A stretch of DNA of 19,276 nucleotides, taken from the NCBI GenBank assembly GCA_910588935.1, contig CAJUSM010000059.1, positions 1 through 19,276 of the forward strand. The letters are read 5' to 3'. The position numbers and the translations under genes are program-made. How positions within the stretch are numbered: position 1 is the stretch's first letter; every line of letters starts with the position of its first letter. The notes below the pieces were generated by a model. That model ran no database searches, had not been told where the DNA came from, and saw only the letters and a program-made list of their open reading frames with translations. Shown here in pieces: positions 6,564-14,386 of this stretch. Source of the stretch: an uncultured Oscillospiraceae bacterium (GTDB lineage Bacteria > Bacillota > Clostridia > Oscillospirales > Acutalibacteraceae).

Positions 6564-7265
6564 TTGCATTTTATTGAATTTGAAAATGTGTGTAAATTTT
6601 ACACAATGGGCACCCAAAAAATCACAGCTGCCGACCATATCAGCTTTTATGTGGAAAAAGGCGAGTTCTGCGTGATTGTAGGCCCTTCCGGCGCGGGCAA
6701 GACCACTGTGCTCAATATGCTGGGCGGCATAGATTCCTGTGATGAAGGCCGCATTACCTTAGACGGCCGCATAATCAGCAATTACAGCTCTAAACAGCTT
6801 ACCGCCTACCGCCGGCTGGAGGTAGGCTTTGTCTTTCAGTTCTACAACCTGGTACAGAACTTAACCGCCATTGAGAACGTAGAGCTGGCCAGCGAAATTT
6901 GCCCTAACCCATTGGATGCCCGGAAAACCTTGGAAGAGGTGGGCCTGGGAGAGCGGCTGCGCAACTTTCCCGCCCAGCTTTCCGGCGGCGAGCAGCAGCG
7001 GGTGGCCATTGCCCGGGCCCTGGCTAAAAACCCTAAAATCCTGCTTTGTGACGAGCCTACCGGCGCCCTGGACTACAACACCGGCAAGGCGGTGCTGGGG
7101 CTGCTCCAGGAAACCTGCCGGAAAACCGGGCGTACGGTGCTGGTAATTACCCACAACAGCGCCCTTACCGCCATGGCAGACCGGGTAATCCGCATAAAAA
7201 GCGGCAAAGCGATTTCCAACCAAATAAACCAAAATCTCATCCCAGTAGAGCAAATTGAATGGTAA
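6564..7265 (+). CDS. ABC transporter ATP-binding protein (MacB/LolD type)
   Basis: The ATPase energises the FtsX-type permease that follows. I place the start at TTG 6564 because GGAGG (6551-6555) sits 8 nt upstream and the protein then begins directly with the ABC fold (HFIEFENVCKFYTMG), giving 233 aa, the standard size. An in-frame ATG at 6444 would add 40 unrelated residues. Numbering from the TTG: Walker A GPSGAGKTT 40-48, Q-loop FVFQFYNL around Q92, signature LSGGEQQR 139-146, Walker B ILLCDEPTGALD 159-170 and H-loop THN at H197. All catalytic residues are intact. The stop overlaps the upstream-most possible start of the permease gene, whose chosen start lies 25 nt downstream. Confidence 0.95.
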   Translation: MHFIEFENVCKFYTMGTQKITAADHISFYVEKGEFCVIVGPSGAGKTTVLNMLGGIDSCDEGRITLDGRIISNYSSKQLTAYRRLEVGFVFQFYNLVQNLTAIENVELASEICPNPLDARKTLEEVGLGERLRNFPAQLSGGEQQRVAIARALAKNPKILLCDEPTGALDYNTGKAVLGLLQETCRKTGRTVLVITHNSALTAMADRVIRIKSGKAISNQINQNLIPVEQIEW

Positions 7266-7290
7266 GAGAATAATCAGGGGGATGCAGCCA

Positions 7291-10200
7291 ATGAAAAAAA
7301 GCTTTTGCAAAACCGTGCTCCGCACTGTGCGCACCACAAAGTCCCGCTTTCTGGCTATTTTTGCCATTGTAGCCTTGGGTTCCGGATTCCTGGCCGGCGT
7401 GCTGGCCTCTCCGCTGGATATGCGCATCTCTGCCGACGACTACTGTGACGCTGGCAATATGTTTGATCTGCGGATTGTTTCCACCTTGGGCCTTACAGAG
7501 GACGATCTGGACGCTTTAAGCCAATTAGAAGGCGTGGAGGCCCTTTCCCCTGCCTATGACCTGGATCTGGTTATGGTCTCTGGGGAAGGGGACTCTTATA
7601 CCACCCGGCTCCACAGCCTACCCTTAGAGGGGTGGGAAGATATAAACTCGCCCATTCTTCAGGAAGGGCGAATGCCTGAAAAGGCTGGGGAATGTGCTGT
7701 AGTTCTTACCCAGAGCTTTACCGGAGAAAGCCAGTGGGTTGGCCAGACCCTTCTGGTAGACGGTGAAAACGAGGCCTTGCCGAAGGAGTTTACTGTGGTG
7801 GGCACTGTAAAGACGCCTATGTACCTTTCTCTGGAATCGGAACGCTCTGCCGCCGGCACCGGCACCCTGAACCTGATGGCTTATACCCCGGCGGAAAGCT
7901 TTGACCAAGACTATTATACCGCTATCTATATGACGCTGGAGAACGCTAAGCCTCTTAACGCGTTTCACCAAAACTACCAAGACCTAGTAGAGGAAGTGCG
8001 GGACCAGCTGGAACCCCTGGGGGAAGAGCAGGCTGCCCTGCGCTATGAAAGCATAGTAAACGATGCCCAAGAAGCCCTGGACGATGGCCGGCAAGAATAT
8101 GAGGAGGCCAAGGCAGAGGCAGAAGAGGAATTGGCCGACGCAAAGAAAAAGCTGGAAGACGGCGAGCAGGAAATCAGCGACAACGAAAAAAAGCTGGCAG
8201 ATGCCAAGGCCGAGCTGGAAAGCGGCCGGAAAGAGCTGGAAAACGGGCGGGCAGAGTACCAGAGCCAGACTGCCTCTGCCCGGCAGCAGATTGCAGATGG
8301 CCGGTCTCAGATTGCCAATGCCCAGAGCCAAATTGACCAAGGCCGCAGCCAGCTTAGTTCTGCCCAAACTCAGCTTGCCCAGGGCTACCGCCAGCTGGAA
8401 CAGGGAGATGCCCAGCTGGCACAGGCTAAGGCCCAGCTGGACCAAACCCAGGCCAATCTGGATGCCCTGGACCAAGGAAAGGCCGCTTTGAACCAGGCTG
8501 CCCAGCAAATGGGCCTGCCGGGGGCAAGCTCCGACCAAGACGCTTTAGCTCTGATTGCTCAATTGGAGCAGCTGGCGCCAGAGGCCGCCGGACAATTTGC
8601 CGGGCTGAAGCAGGGGCTGCAGGCCCTCTCTGCCCAGGGCACTGACACTGCCGCTGCCAGGCGGGCCTTGGAAACCGGAATAGCGGAATATCAGCAAGGC
8701 CTGACTAAGGCTCAGGCCAGCCGGGCAGAGCTGGACAAGAACCAGGCCCAGCTCAACGGGCAAAAAAGCAAGCTGGACAGCAGCCAGGCCCAGTTGAACA
8801 CCCAGAAAGCCCAGTTGGACAGTGCAGAGGCCACTTTGCAGGAAACCATGCAGGCCACAGAAGCAGAGCTCGCCAATGGGGAAAAAGAAATTGCCCAAGG
8901 GCAAAAGGAGTACGACGATGGCCTGGAAAAGTTGGCAGAGGCCAAAGAAGAGCTAAAAGAAGGCTGGGACGAGTATTGGGAAGGCAAGGCGGAGGCAGAC
9001 AAGGAACTGGCAGAAGCCGCAGAGGAGCTTAGGGACGCGGAAAAGGAGATTGCACAGCTGGAAGAGGGCGAGTGGTATATCTTTACCCGGGACGACAACG
9101 CCGGTTTTTCCAGCTTTGCCTCCAATGCAGATAAGATTTCTGCCATTGCCCAGGTTTTCCCGGTGTTCTTCTTTCTGGTAGCAGCCCTTGTGGCCCTAAC
9201 CACCATGACCCGCATGGTAGAGGAAGAACGCCAGCAGGTAGGCACCCTAAAGGCCTTAGGGTATTCCCCGGTACAGATTGCCGCCAAATACCTGCTCTAC
9301 GCGGCCATAGCCAGCCTGCTTGGCTGTACTGCCGGGGTTACGGCCGGAATGTGGCTCTTCCCCACAGTCATCATCCATGCTTACAGTATTATGTACGACC
9401 TACCGCGGATTCTCGTTCCGTTCAGCTGGCCTTTGGCCTTGTTTGCCGCTCTTGCCGCTACTCTCTGCACCCTGGCTGCTACTCTCAGCGCCTGCTGGTC
9501 CGCCCTGCGGGAATCCCCTGCCCGGCTGATGCTGCCTAGGGCCCCAAAAGCCGGCAAGCGCATTTTGCTGGAGTATATTACACCCCTGTGGAGCCGGCTG
9601 AGATTTACCCAAAAGGTCACCTGCCGGAACCTATTTCGGTACAAAAAAAGGTTTTTCATGACCATTACAGGCATTGCAGGCTGTACCGCCCTGCTGGTTA
9701 CCGGCTTTGGTATTCGAGACTCGGTTTCCGACATTGTGGGCATTCAGTACAGCGAGCTCTCCCATTACCAGCTGATTGTAGGGCTAAACAGCCAGGAGGC
9801 TTTGGAAAGCCCAGAGCTCCAGGAAATATTGGAGGATACCAGCCGTATAGAGGACAGCCTGGCCGCCCTGCAGAATTCTGGCACGGTTGTACCCCAAAGC
9901 GGCAGGCCAAAGGATGATCTTACAATATTTGTTCCTGCCCAGACCTCCCGGTTTCCAGACTTTTTCCGGTTCCGCCACCGTGGCGGCGAGGATATCGATT
10001 ATACCGAAGATTCTGTGATCATTACCGAAAAATTGGCGGAGCGCCAGCGCCTAAAGGTGGGAGACCGTATTGCGGTAAGGAACCAGGCAGAACAGGAAGC
10101 TGAATTTGTGATTACAGATATCTGCGAAAACTACGTTTACCACTACCTGTATATTTCCTCTGGAGCATGGGAGCAGGCCTTTGGAGAGCCGGCGGAAATG

Positions 10201-10746
10201 AATTCTCTGCTGTGCCGGCTGCCGGAGGATGGGCCAGCCGGCGGTGAGGAGGCTTTGTCTGCCGACCTGCTGCAATGCGACGAGGTTGCTATGACCACCT
10301 CTACCATTCAACTTTCCCAAAGCTTTCACAATAGCATCCAAAGTATCAACTATATTGTTGTGGTCCTGATTGTTTCTGCAGGCGCCTTGGCTTTTGTGGT
10401 GTTATATAACCTTACCAATATCAACATTACCGAGCGGGAAAAGGAACTAGCCACCATTAAGGTGCTGGGCTTTTACAACGGCGAAGTGGCTGCTTATATC
10501 TACCGGGAAACCGGGGCCTTAACCGCCATTGGCACTGCCTGCGGCTTGCTGCTGGGGGTTGCCCTGCACCAGTTTGTGATTCGGACGGCAGAAATTGATA
10601 TGATTATGTTTGGCCGGGCTATCTATGCCCCCAGCTATATTTTTGCCGCCCTGCTCACCATACTGTTCAGCGTGTTGGTAAACCTGGTAATGTATCGGAA
10701 ACTGGCGGGCATCAGTATGGTAACCAGTATGAAGGCTCCAGAGTAA
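7291..10746 (+). CDS. Large FtsX-type ABC permease with extracellular coiled coil
   Basis: The start at ATG 7291 is chosen for AGGGGG (7276-7281) 9 nt upstream; 1151 aa result. The N-terminus KTTKSRFLAIFAIVALGSG-type helix is TM1 (about 17-36). An extracellular domain follows to about residue 600, containing a long helical hairpin: arm one about 250-405, with clean heptads from 333 (QIADGRS QIANAQS, then QIDQGRS QLSSAQT), a turn around 407-450, and arm two about 455-592. Then come TM2-4 (about 619-735) with the first FtsX domain (EEERQQVGTLKALGYS), TM5 (788-808), a second extracellular domain (809-1010), and TM6-8 (1020-1135) with the second FtsX domain (EREKELATIKVLGFY). This is an eight-TM duplicated FtsX layout that works with the adjacent ATPase, as exporter or mechanotransmitter. 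The substrate is not evident. Confidence 0.93.
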   Translation: MKKSFCKTVLRTVRTTKSRFLAIFAIVALGSGFLAGVLASPLDMRISADDYCDAGNMFDLRIVSTLGLTEDDLDALSQLEGVEALSPAYDLDLVMVSGEGDSYTTRLHSLPLEGWEDINSPILQEGRMPEKAGECAVVLTQSFTGESQWVGQTLLVDGENEALPKEFTVVGTVKTPMYLSLESERSAAGTGTLNLMAYTPAESFDQDYYTAIYMTLENAKPLNAFHQNYQDLVEEVRDQLEPLGEEQAALRYESIVNDAQEALDDGRQEYEEAKAEAEEELADAKKKLEDGEQEISDNEKKLADAKAELESGRKELENGRAEYQSQTASARQQIADGRSQIANAQSQIDQGRSQLSSAQTQLAQGYRQLEQGDAQLAQAKAQLDQTQANLDALDQGKAALNQAAQQMGLPGASSDQDALALIAQLEQLAPEAAGQFAGLKQGLQALSAQGTDTAAARRALETGIAEYQQGLTKAQASRAELDKNQAQLNGQKSKLDSSQAQLNTQKAQLDSAEATLQETMQATEAELANGEKEIAQGQKEYDDGLEKLAEAKEELKEGWDEYWEGKAEADKELAEAAEELRDAEKEIAQLEEGEWYIFTRDDNAGFSSFASNADKISAIAQVFPVFFFLVAALVALTTMTRMVEEERQQVGTLKALGYSPVQIAAKYLLYAAIASLLGCTAGVTAGMWLFPTVIIHAYSIMYDLPRILVPFSWPLALFAALAATLCTLAATLSACWSALRESPARLMLPRAPKAGKRILLEYITPLWSRLRFTQKVTCRNLFRYKKRFFMTITGIAGCTALLVTGFGIRDSVSDIVGIQYSELSHYQLIVGLNSQEALESPELQEILEDTSRIEDSLAALQNSGTVVPQSGRPKDDLTIFVPAQTSRFPDFFRFRHRGGEDIDYTEDSVIITEKLAERQRLKVGDRIAVRNQAEQEAEFVITDICENYVYHYLYISSGAWEQAFGEPAEMNSLLCRLPEDGPAGGEEALSADLLQCDEVAMTTSTIQLSQSFHNSIQSINYIVVVLIVSAGALAFVVLYNLTNINITEREKELATIKVLGFYNGEVAAYIYRETGALTAIGTACGLLLGVALHQFVIRTAEIDMIMFGRAIYAPSYIFAALLTILFSVLVNLVMYRKLAGISMVTSMKAPE

Positions 10747-10764
10747 GGGAAAGGCGGTACAGGA

Positions 10765-11373
10765 ATGAAGCATTTAATTGTGGCCGGTGTACCCCGGGCG
10801 GGTAAAAGCACCCTATCCAGGCGCATCGCGAAGGAATGGGGCTGGCAACATGTCTCTATGGATGCCGTGATTGCGGGGTTTGAGCAGTGTTTTCCCGAAA
10901 CTGGGGTGGATACGGGCCTCAGCGTGAACCGGGGGAAAACTTCCCTGGAAATCCTCTGTACCATCAGCGGGAAAATGGCCCCTTTCCTTCGGGCTATGAC
11001 AAGCCCTGAGGAATATGACCAGCAGAACGGCCCTATGGTGATTGATATGTACCAGCTGCTGCCGGAGGATTTTATCCGCTGCGGGCTCTCCTCTACCTGC
11101 CGGATTCTCTATCTCCTCACCGGGGACCTAAGCCCAGAGGAACGGTTTGCCATACAAAAAAACTATGACACGCCTGAAGACTACACCTATTCCCTCTCCG
11201 ATGAAGAGCGAATGGAGGGCTGCCATTGCTTGGTGGAGCAGAGCCGGCTTATCCAAGCCCAGTGCCAGAGATACAAGCTGCCCTGGGTTGAAACCGCCCG
11301 GAACCGGGAACAGGTTTTCGCGCAAATTATGGCCCGGCTGAAACAGGCGAAAAGAGAAATGGAAATGGACTAG
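10765..11373 (+). CDS. P-loop NTPase, adenylate-kinase-like small-molecule kinase
   Basis: The 202-aa protein starts MKHLIVAGVPRAGKSTLSRR, with a Walker A GVPRAGKST at residues 8-16 on the first beta strand, as in adenylate/shikimate-type kinases. A strand that may carry Walker B-like acid is MVIDMYQLLPEDF (about 92-104), and another hydrophobic strand is CRILYLLTGDLS (about 112-123). No membrane helix or signal peptide is visible. It follows the ABC permease by 18 nt with GGGAAAGGCGG upstream and could belong to that operon. The substrate is unknown. A degenerate acetyltransferase begins directly after its stop. Confidence 0.75.
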   Translation: MKHLIVAGVPRAGKSTLSRRIAKEWGWQHVSMDAVIAGFEQCFPETGVDTGLSVNRGKTSLEILCTISGKMAPFLRAMTSPEEYDQQNGPMVIDMYQLLPEDFIRCGLSSTCRILYLLTGDLSPEERFAIQKNYDTPEDYTYSLSDEERMEGCHCLVEQSRLIQAQCQRYKLPWVETARNREQVFAQIMARLKQAKREMEMD

Positions 11374-11376
11374 CCT

Positions 11377-11891
11377 ATACTCACACTGGTCCGGTCTGGC
11401 AGGGAACACAAGGAGAAAGCCCTGGCTTTCCGCCAGAAGTTTTTCAGCAAAAAAAAGAGATGGTCATTTACGGCAGCGCGCTCTTGGACCAGGCTTACAG
11501 TTATGAGGATTGGCTGGAGAGCGTTATCCGCAATGCCAATCCGGAAACCGTAAATCTTAATTGGGCGCGAACCGACACCTGTTTCGCTGTTGACGGCGGG
11601 GAAGAAATTGTGGGCATTATTGACCTTCGCCATGAGCTCAATGACTTTCTCCAAGACCTGGGGAACCGCGGCTACAGTATCCGGTCATCCTGCCGGTGAA
11701 AAGGCTATGGCGGCCGGATGCTGGAGCTGCTCCGTGAGAAAGCCAGGCTGGCCGGGCTTTCGGAGCTGCACATCTCTGTGGAGAGGAAGAATCTGCCATC
11801 CGCCCAGATCATCAAAGCCAACGGCGGCGAGTATGAACGCAGCTTTTCTCACCAAGGGAAACAGGCGGATATTTACCAGTTCAGGCTGTGA
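11377..11891 (+). pseudogene. Decayed GNAT-family N-acetyltransferase
   Basis: Three separate lesions break one recognisable GNAT gene. The expected start is ATA at 11377 (ATACTCACACTGGTCCGG, reading [M/I]LTLVR), with no SD. The first frame runs HKEKALAFRQKFFSKKK and shifts at an eight-A tract (11449-11456). The next frame runs MVIYGSALLDQAYSYEDWL through EEIVGIIDLRHELNDF to GYSIRSSCR and meets TGA at 11697-11699. The same frame continues as KGYGGRMLELLREKARLAG, LHISVERKNLPSAQIIKANG and ADIYQFRL to a TGA at 11889. The nonsense codon lies in motif A, the acetyl-CoA loop R/Q-x-x-G-x-G, where relatives usually have Arg (CGA to TGA would explain it). Family identification is confident; the substrate is unknown. 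Confidence 0.88.
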
Positions 11892-12630
11892 GTCCTGGCG
11901 TTCGTCCTGCTTTTCGGTATAGTCTGCCAGAATCTGTAGCACTCTAAATTTGTTGAAAAGACCAGTGAAAATCATGAAAAAAATTCACCTTCAAAAAGCT
12001 GAGCCCGCAAAGGCGAATGGTAGCTTACAAAATCTATTCTGGTCGGCAGGAAGTGCCCCATGCCGTATATCAGTAGTGTGAACCAGATGCCACAGAGTGC
12101 TTTTCAGAGTTTAAAAAGCAAAAGGACAGATTCCAGAAAGAGGGAACCAGCCTGAGTTTTAAATACCATTCTGCTAAAAGCCGTAGCTCTGGCCCTGAAA
12201 GGGGCCCCTATCCTCCAAACGCCTCTTTCTCCTGTGGCCTGAAAAGCCATAACGGCGCGATTATTGCCCCCAGATCAACTTAGGGGTTCCCCGGCTCCTG
12301 CCAGAAGGCGGCATGATGCCTCTCACTGTGTTTGAGGCCGGCCTGCAGAGCCTTTTGAAAATGGCAAAACAGCTGGAGATTCTGCCGCCTCAAGTATTCG
12401 TTGTGGGCATCTCTGCCATACAAGAGAAACCGGGGATGTTCGCAAATGCCTCTAAAAAAGAGATTGGCTTTCGAAAAGTTCTGCCCCTATGCCTGGCCTT
12501 TGATCGCCGGGTTCTGGATTTTGGCGGCCTTGTCCCCTTTATTTCACGGCTGAACCGGGTGTTTCCGGAGCTTGGAGAAATTTCTTTCTGGTAAAATTTT
12601 AAAGAGGCGGCTGTTTTCGCAAAGTTCCAC
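11892..12630 (+). other. Gene-poor eroded region with coding-like remnants
   Basis: About 740 nt lie between the GNAT pseudogene and the pgk promoter. One plus-strand frame is open from ATG 12017 (MVAYKIYSGRQEVPHAVYQ) to TAG 12074, and the same frame continues (CEPDATECFSEFKKQKDRF) to TAG 12281. From there another frame carries the ORF at 12313. The composition looks protein-like but I recognise no family. It may be one decayed gene. No repeats or IS ends were found. Confidence 0.4.
12313..12594 (+). CDS. Uncharacterised ORF, possibly a gene fragment
   Basis: A 93-codon open frame, MMPLTVFEAGLQSLLKMAK to FPELGEISFW, with AGAAGGCGGC just before the ATG pair. It contains a plausible helix (LQSLLKMAKQLEIL) followed by a hydrophobic strand (PPQVFVVGIS), but no domain I can name. 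It sits in DNA that otherwise looks decayed and directly follows broken coding-like sequence, so it may be the 3' end of a dead gene rather than a functional protein. Confidence 0.3.
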   Translation: MMPLTVFEAGLQSLLKMAKQLEILPPQVFVVGISAIQEKPGMFANASKKEIGFRKVLPLCLAFDRRVLDFGGLVPFISRLNRVFPELGEISFW

Positions 12631-12644
12631 TTGCAAACAGCCGC
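12607..12644. repeat. Perfect 10-bp inverted repeat overlapping pgk -35
   Basis: GCGGCTGTTT (12607-12616) pairs perfectly with AAACAGCCGC (12635-12644); GCAA/TTGC (12619-12622 with 12631-12634) extends the stem after a 2-nt bulge. No good T-tract follows on either strand, so it is a weak terminator. Its right arm overlaps the -35 of the pgk promoter, which makes an operator possible. Confidence 0.6.
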
Positions 12645-12659
12645 AGTTTGTTATACAAT
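12631..12659 (+). promoter_or_regulatory. Promoter of pgk / glycolytic cluster
   Basis: TTGCAA (12631-12636), a 17-bp spacer and TACAAT (12654-12659). Transcription would start about 12666, about 55 nt before the pgk ATG. Confidence 0.6.
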
Positions 12660-12720
12660 ATTTGGTAGTAGTGCCTGTGCTTTTGCTACTGGATTTCTAT
12701 GATGAAGGAGTGCTCCTAAA

Positions 12721-14019
12721 ATGAATTATCTCAACAAAAAGACCGTTGAAGACATTGACGTTGCCGGCAAGCGAGTTCTTGTCCGCTGCGACTTCAATGT
12801 TCCCATGAAGGACGGCGCCATTACCGACACCAAGCGGATTGTCGGCGCACTGCCCACTGTAAAGTACCTGGCCGATCACGGCGCAAAGGTGATTCTTTGC
12901 TCCCACATGGGCCGGCCCCACAATATCTTTAACGATACTGTTAAGCTGGACAAAAAAGAGAAGAAAAAGGTAGAGGCCCTGCCAGAGGCTGAACAGGCTG
13001 AGGCCACTGCCAAGTTCCTAGAAGCCGCCAAGGGCGATGTGCAGAAGTTTTCTCTGGCCCCTGTAGCAGCCGAGCTGGGCAAGCTGCTGGGCAAACAGGT
13101 CACCATGGCCAAGGACGTAGTTGGCCCTGACGCAAAAGCCAAGGCCGCCGCTCTGAACGATGGGGACGTGATGATTATTGAGAACATTCGCTTCCACGCG
13201 GAAGAAACCAAAAACGACCCCGGTTTTGCCAAAGAGCTGGCCTCTATGGCCGATATCTATGTAAATGACGCTTTTGGCACAGCTCACCGGGCCCATGCCT
13301 CTACCGAGGGGGTTTCCCACTATCTGCCCGCTGTGTGCGGCTACCTGATTCAGAAGGAGATCACTGTAATGGGCGGAGCCCTTACCGAGCCCAAGCGTCC
13401 TTTTGTGGCCATTCTGGGCGGCGCAAAGGTCTCTGACAAGATCGGCGTTATTGACAATCTGCTCTCCAAGGTAGATACCTTGATTATTGGCGGCGGCATG
13501 GCCTACACCTTCTTCAAGGCCCAGGGCTACACCATTGGCACCTCTTTGTGTGAAGAGGATAAGATTGACTTGGCCAAGGCCACCCTGGAAAAGGCTGAGA
13601 AGGCCGGTGTAAAGTTCCTGCTACCCATTGACACCAAGGTAGGCAAGGAGTTTGACCCCAATACCGAAAGCCAAGTTGTGGATTCCACCGCCATTCCCGA
13701 CGGCTGGATGGGCCTGGATATTGGCCCCAAGACCATTGAGCTGTTCTCTAATGCCATTAAGGGCGCGGGCACTGTAGTTTGGAACGGCCCCATGGGCGTT
13801 TCTGAGTGGGAAAACTTTGCGGCCGGCACCATTGGCGTGGCCTCTGCTGTGGCTGAAAGCGGCGCCATCTCCATTATTGGCGGCGGCGACTCTGCGGCTG
13901 CTGTGGAAAAGCTGGGCTTTGCCGACAAGATGACCCATATCTCCACCGGCGGCGGCGCTTCACTGGAGTTCCTGGAAGGCAAGGAACTGCCTGGCATTGC
14001 CTGCCTAAACGAAAAATAA
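12721..14019 (+). CDS. pgk: Phosphoglycerate kinase
   Basis: PGK transfers the phosphate of 1,3-bisphosphoglycerate to ADP, the first ATP-yielding step of glycolysis. Hallmarks: RVLVRCDFNVPM (residues about 18-29), SHMGRP, the hinge and nucleotide segments GGAKVSDKIGVIDNLL and GGGMAYTFFKAQG, WNGPMGVSEWENFAAGT, and the C-terminal GGGDSAAAVEKLGF and STGGGASLEFLEGKELPG. At 432 aa it is about 30 residues longer than the common 394-400; the excess is a Lys/Ala/Glu-rich segment at about 70-106 (KLDKKEKKKVEALPEAEQA). SD AAGGAG lies 10 nt before the ATG within the palindrome AGGAG-TG-CTCCT. First gene of the pgk-tpiA-gpmI cluster; gap is not immediately upstream. Confidence 0.98.
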   Translation: MNYLNKKTVEDIDVAGKRVLVRCDFNVPMKDGAITDTKRIVGALPTVKYLADHGAKVILCSHMGRPHNIFNDTVKLDKKEKKKVEALPEAEQAEATAKFLEAAKGDVQKFSLAPVAAELGKLLGKQVTMAKDVVGPDAKAKAAALNDGDVMIIENIRFHAEETKNDPGFAKELASMADIYVNDAFGTAHRAHASTEGVSHYLPAVCGYLIQKEITVMGGALTEPKRPFVAILGGAKVSDKIGVIDNLLSKVDTLIIGGGMAYTFFKAQGYTIGTSLCEEDKIDLAKATLEKAEKAGVKFLLPIDTKVGKEFDPNTESQVVDSTAIPDGWMGLDIGPKTIELFSNAIKGAGTVVWNGPMGVSEWENFAAGTIGVASAVAESGAISIIGGGDSAAAVEKLGFADKMTHISTGGGASLEFLEGKELPGIACLNEK

Positions 14020-14386
14020 GGAATCTTAACTGGGGGCGGGGGTTTCCCCGTCCTCTATTCCTGTTTAAATACACGAGAACAGCCTATGACCACGAATTTC
14101 GTATCAATCAACATTACAATTCACGCTCCCAAGGATCCAAACCTCAGTTAAAGAGCTGAGGCAATGGGAAAGAGAAAAGGCAAAAAAAGCCGAGGCCCGG
14201 CTATTGCCGCCGCCTTGGGGGCTGCCCAAAGGCGGGGCTCTTATGGTTCCAAAAATGCGAAGCCATAGATTGCGAGAATTTTGATACCGAAAACCTAAAA
14301 AAGCATGTTGGGCAAGGCATGGAAAAAGGGGAGTGCCTGCTTATGCTCCCCATAGACTTACAACAAACTTTGGAGGACTGATCATT
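14020..14386 (+). other. Long pgk-tpiA spacer with degenerate coding-like sequence
   Basis: A 367-nt gap where clostridial clusters usually have a short spacer. A GC-rich hairpin near 14031-14054 (GGGGCGGGG / CCCCGTCC) may be a weak terminator. CCTCAG-TTAAAGAG-CTGAGG (14142-14161) is a perfect 6-bp stem, and CCTTGGG/CCCAAAGG (near 14212-14231) another. Short open stretches look protein-like in changing frames: MTTNFVSINITIHAPKDPN from 14084, VKELRQWEREKAKKAEARL near 14150-14205, and CENFDTENLKKHVGQGMEK near 14270-14325. None is recognised; a decayed insertion or gene is plausible. Confidence 0.4.

Noticed and set aside
8040..9066. Possible DNA tandem repeat inside the permease gene
   Set aside because: The periodicity is at the protein level (heptads); codons vary, so it is not a tandem DNA repeat or CRISPR-like array.
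8712..9287. 191-codon minus-strand open frame opposite the ABC permease
   Set aside because: Low-complexity Ser/Ala-rich mirror of the coiled-coil repeats on the other strand.
11697..11699. TGA in the GNAT gene as a selenocysteine codon
   Set aside because: The position is normally Arg, the gene is also frameshifted and lacks a start, and no convincing SECIS stem follows.
11685..11975. 96-codon minus-strand open frame
   Set aside because: It is the shadow of the GNAT pseudogene, whose plus-strand sequence is clearly recognisable.
14333..14386. Upstream in-frame start for tpiA
   Set aside because: No SD, and the added residues do not match triose-phosphate isomerase.
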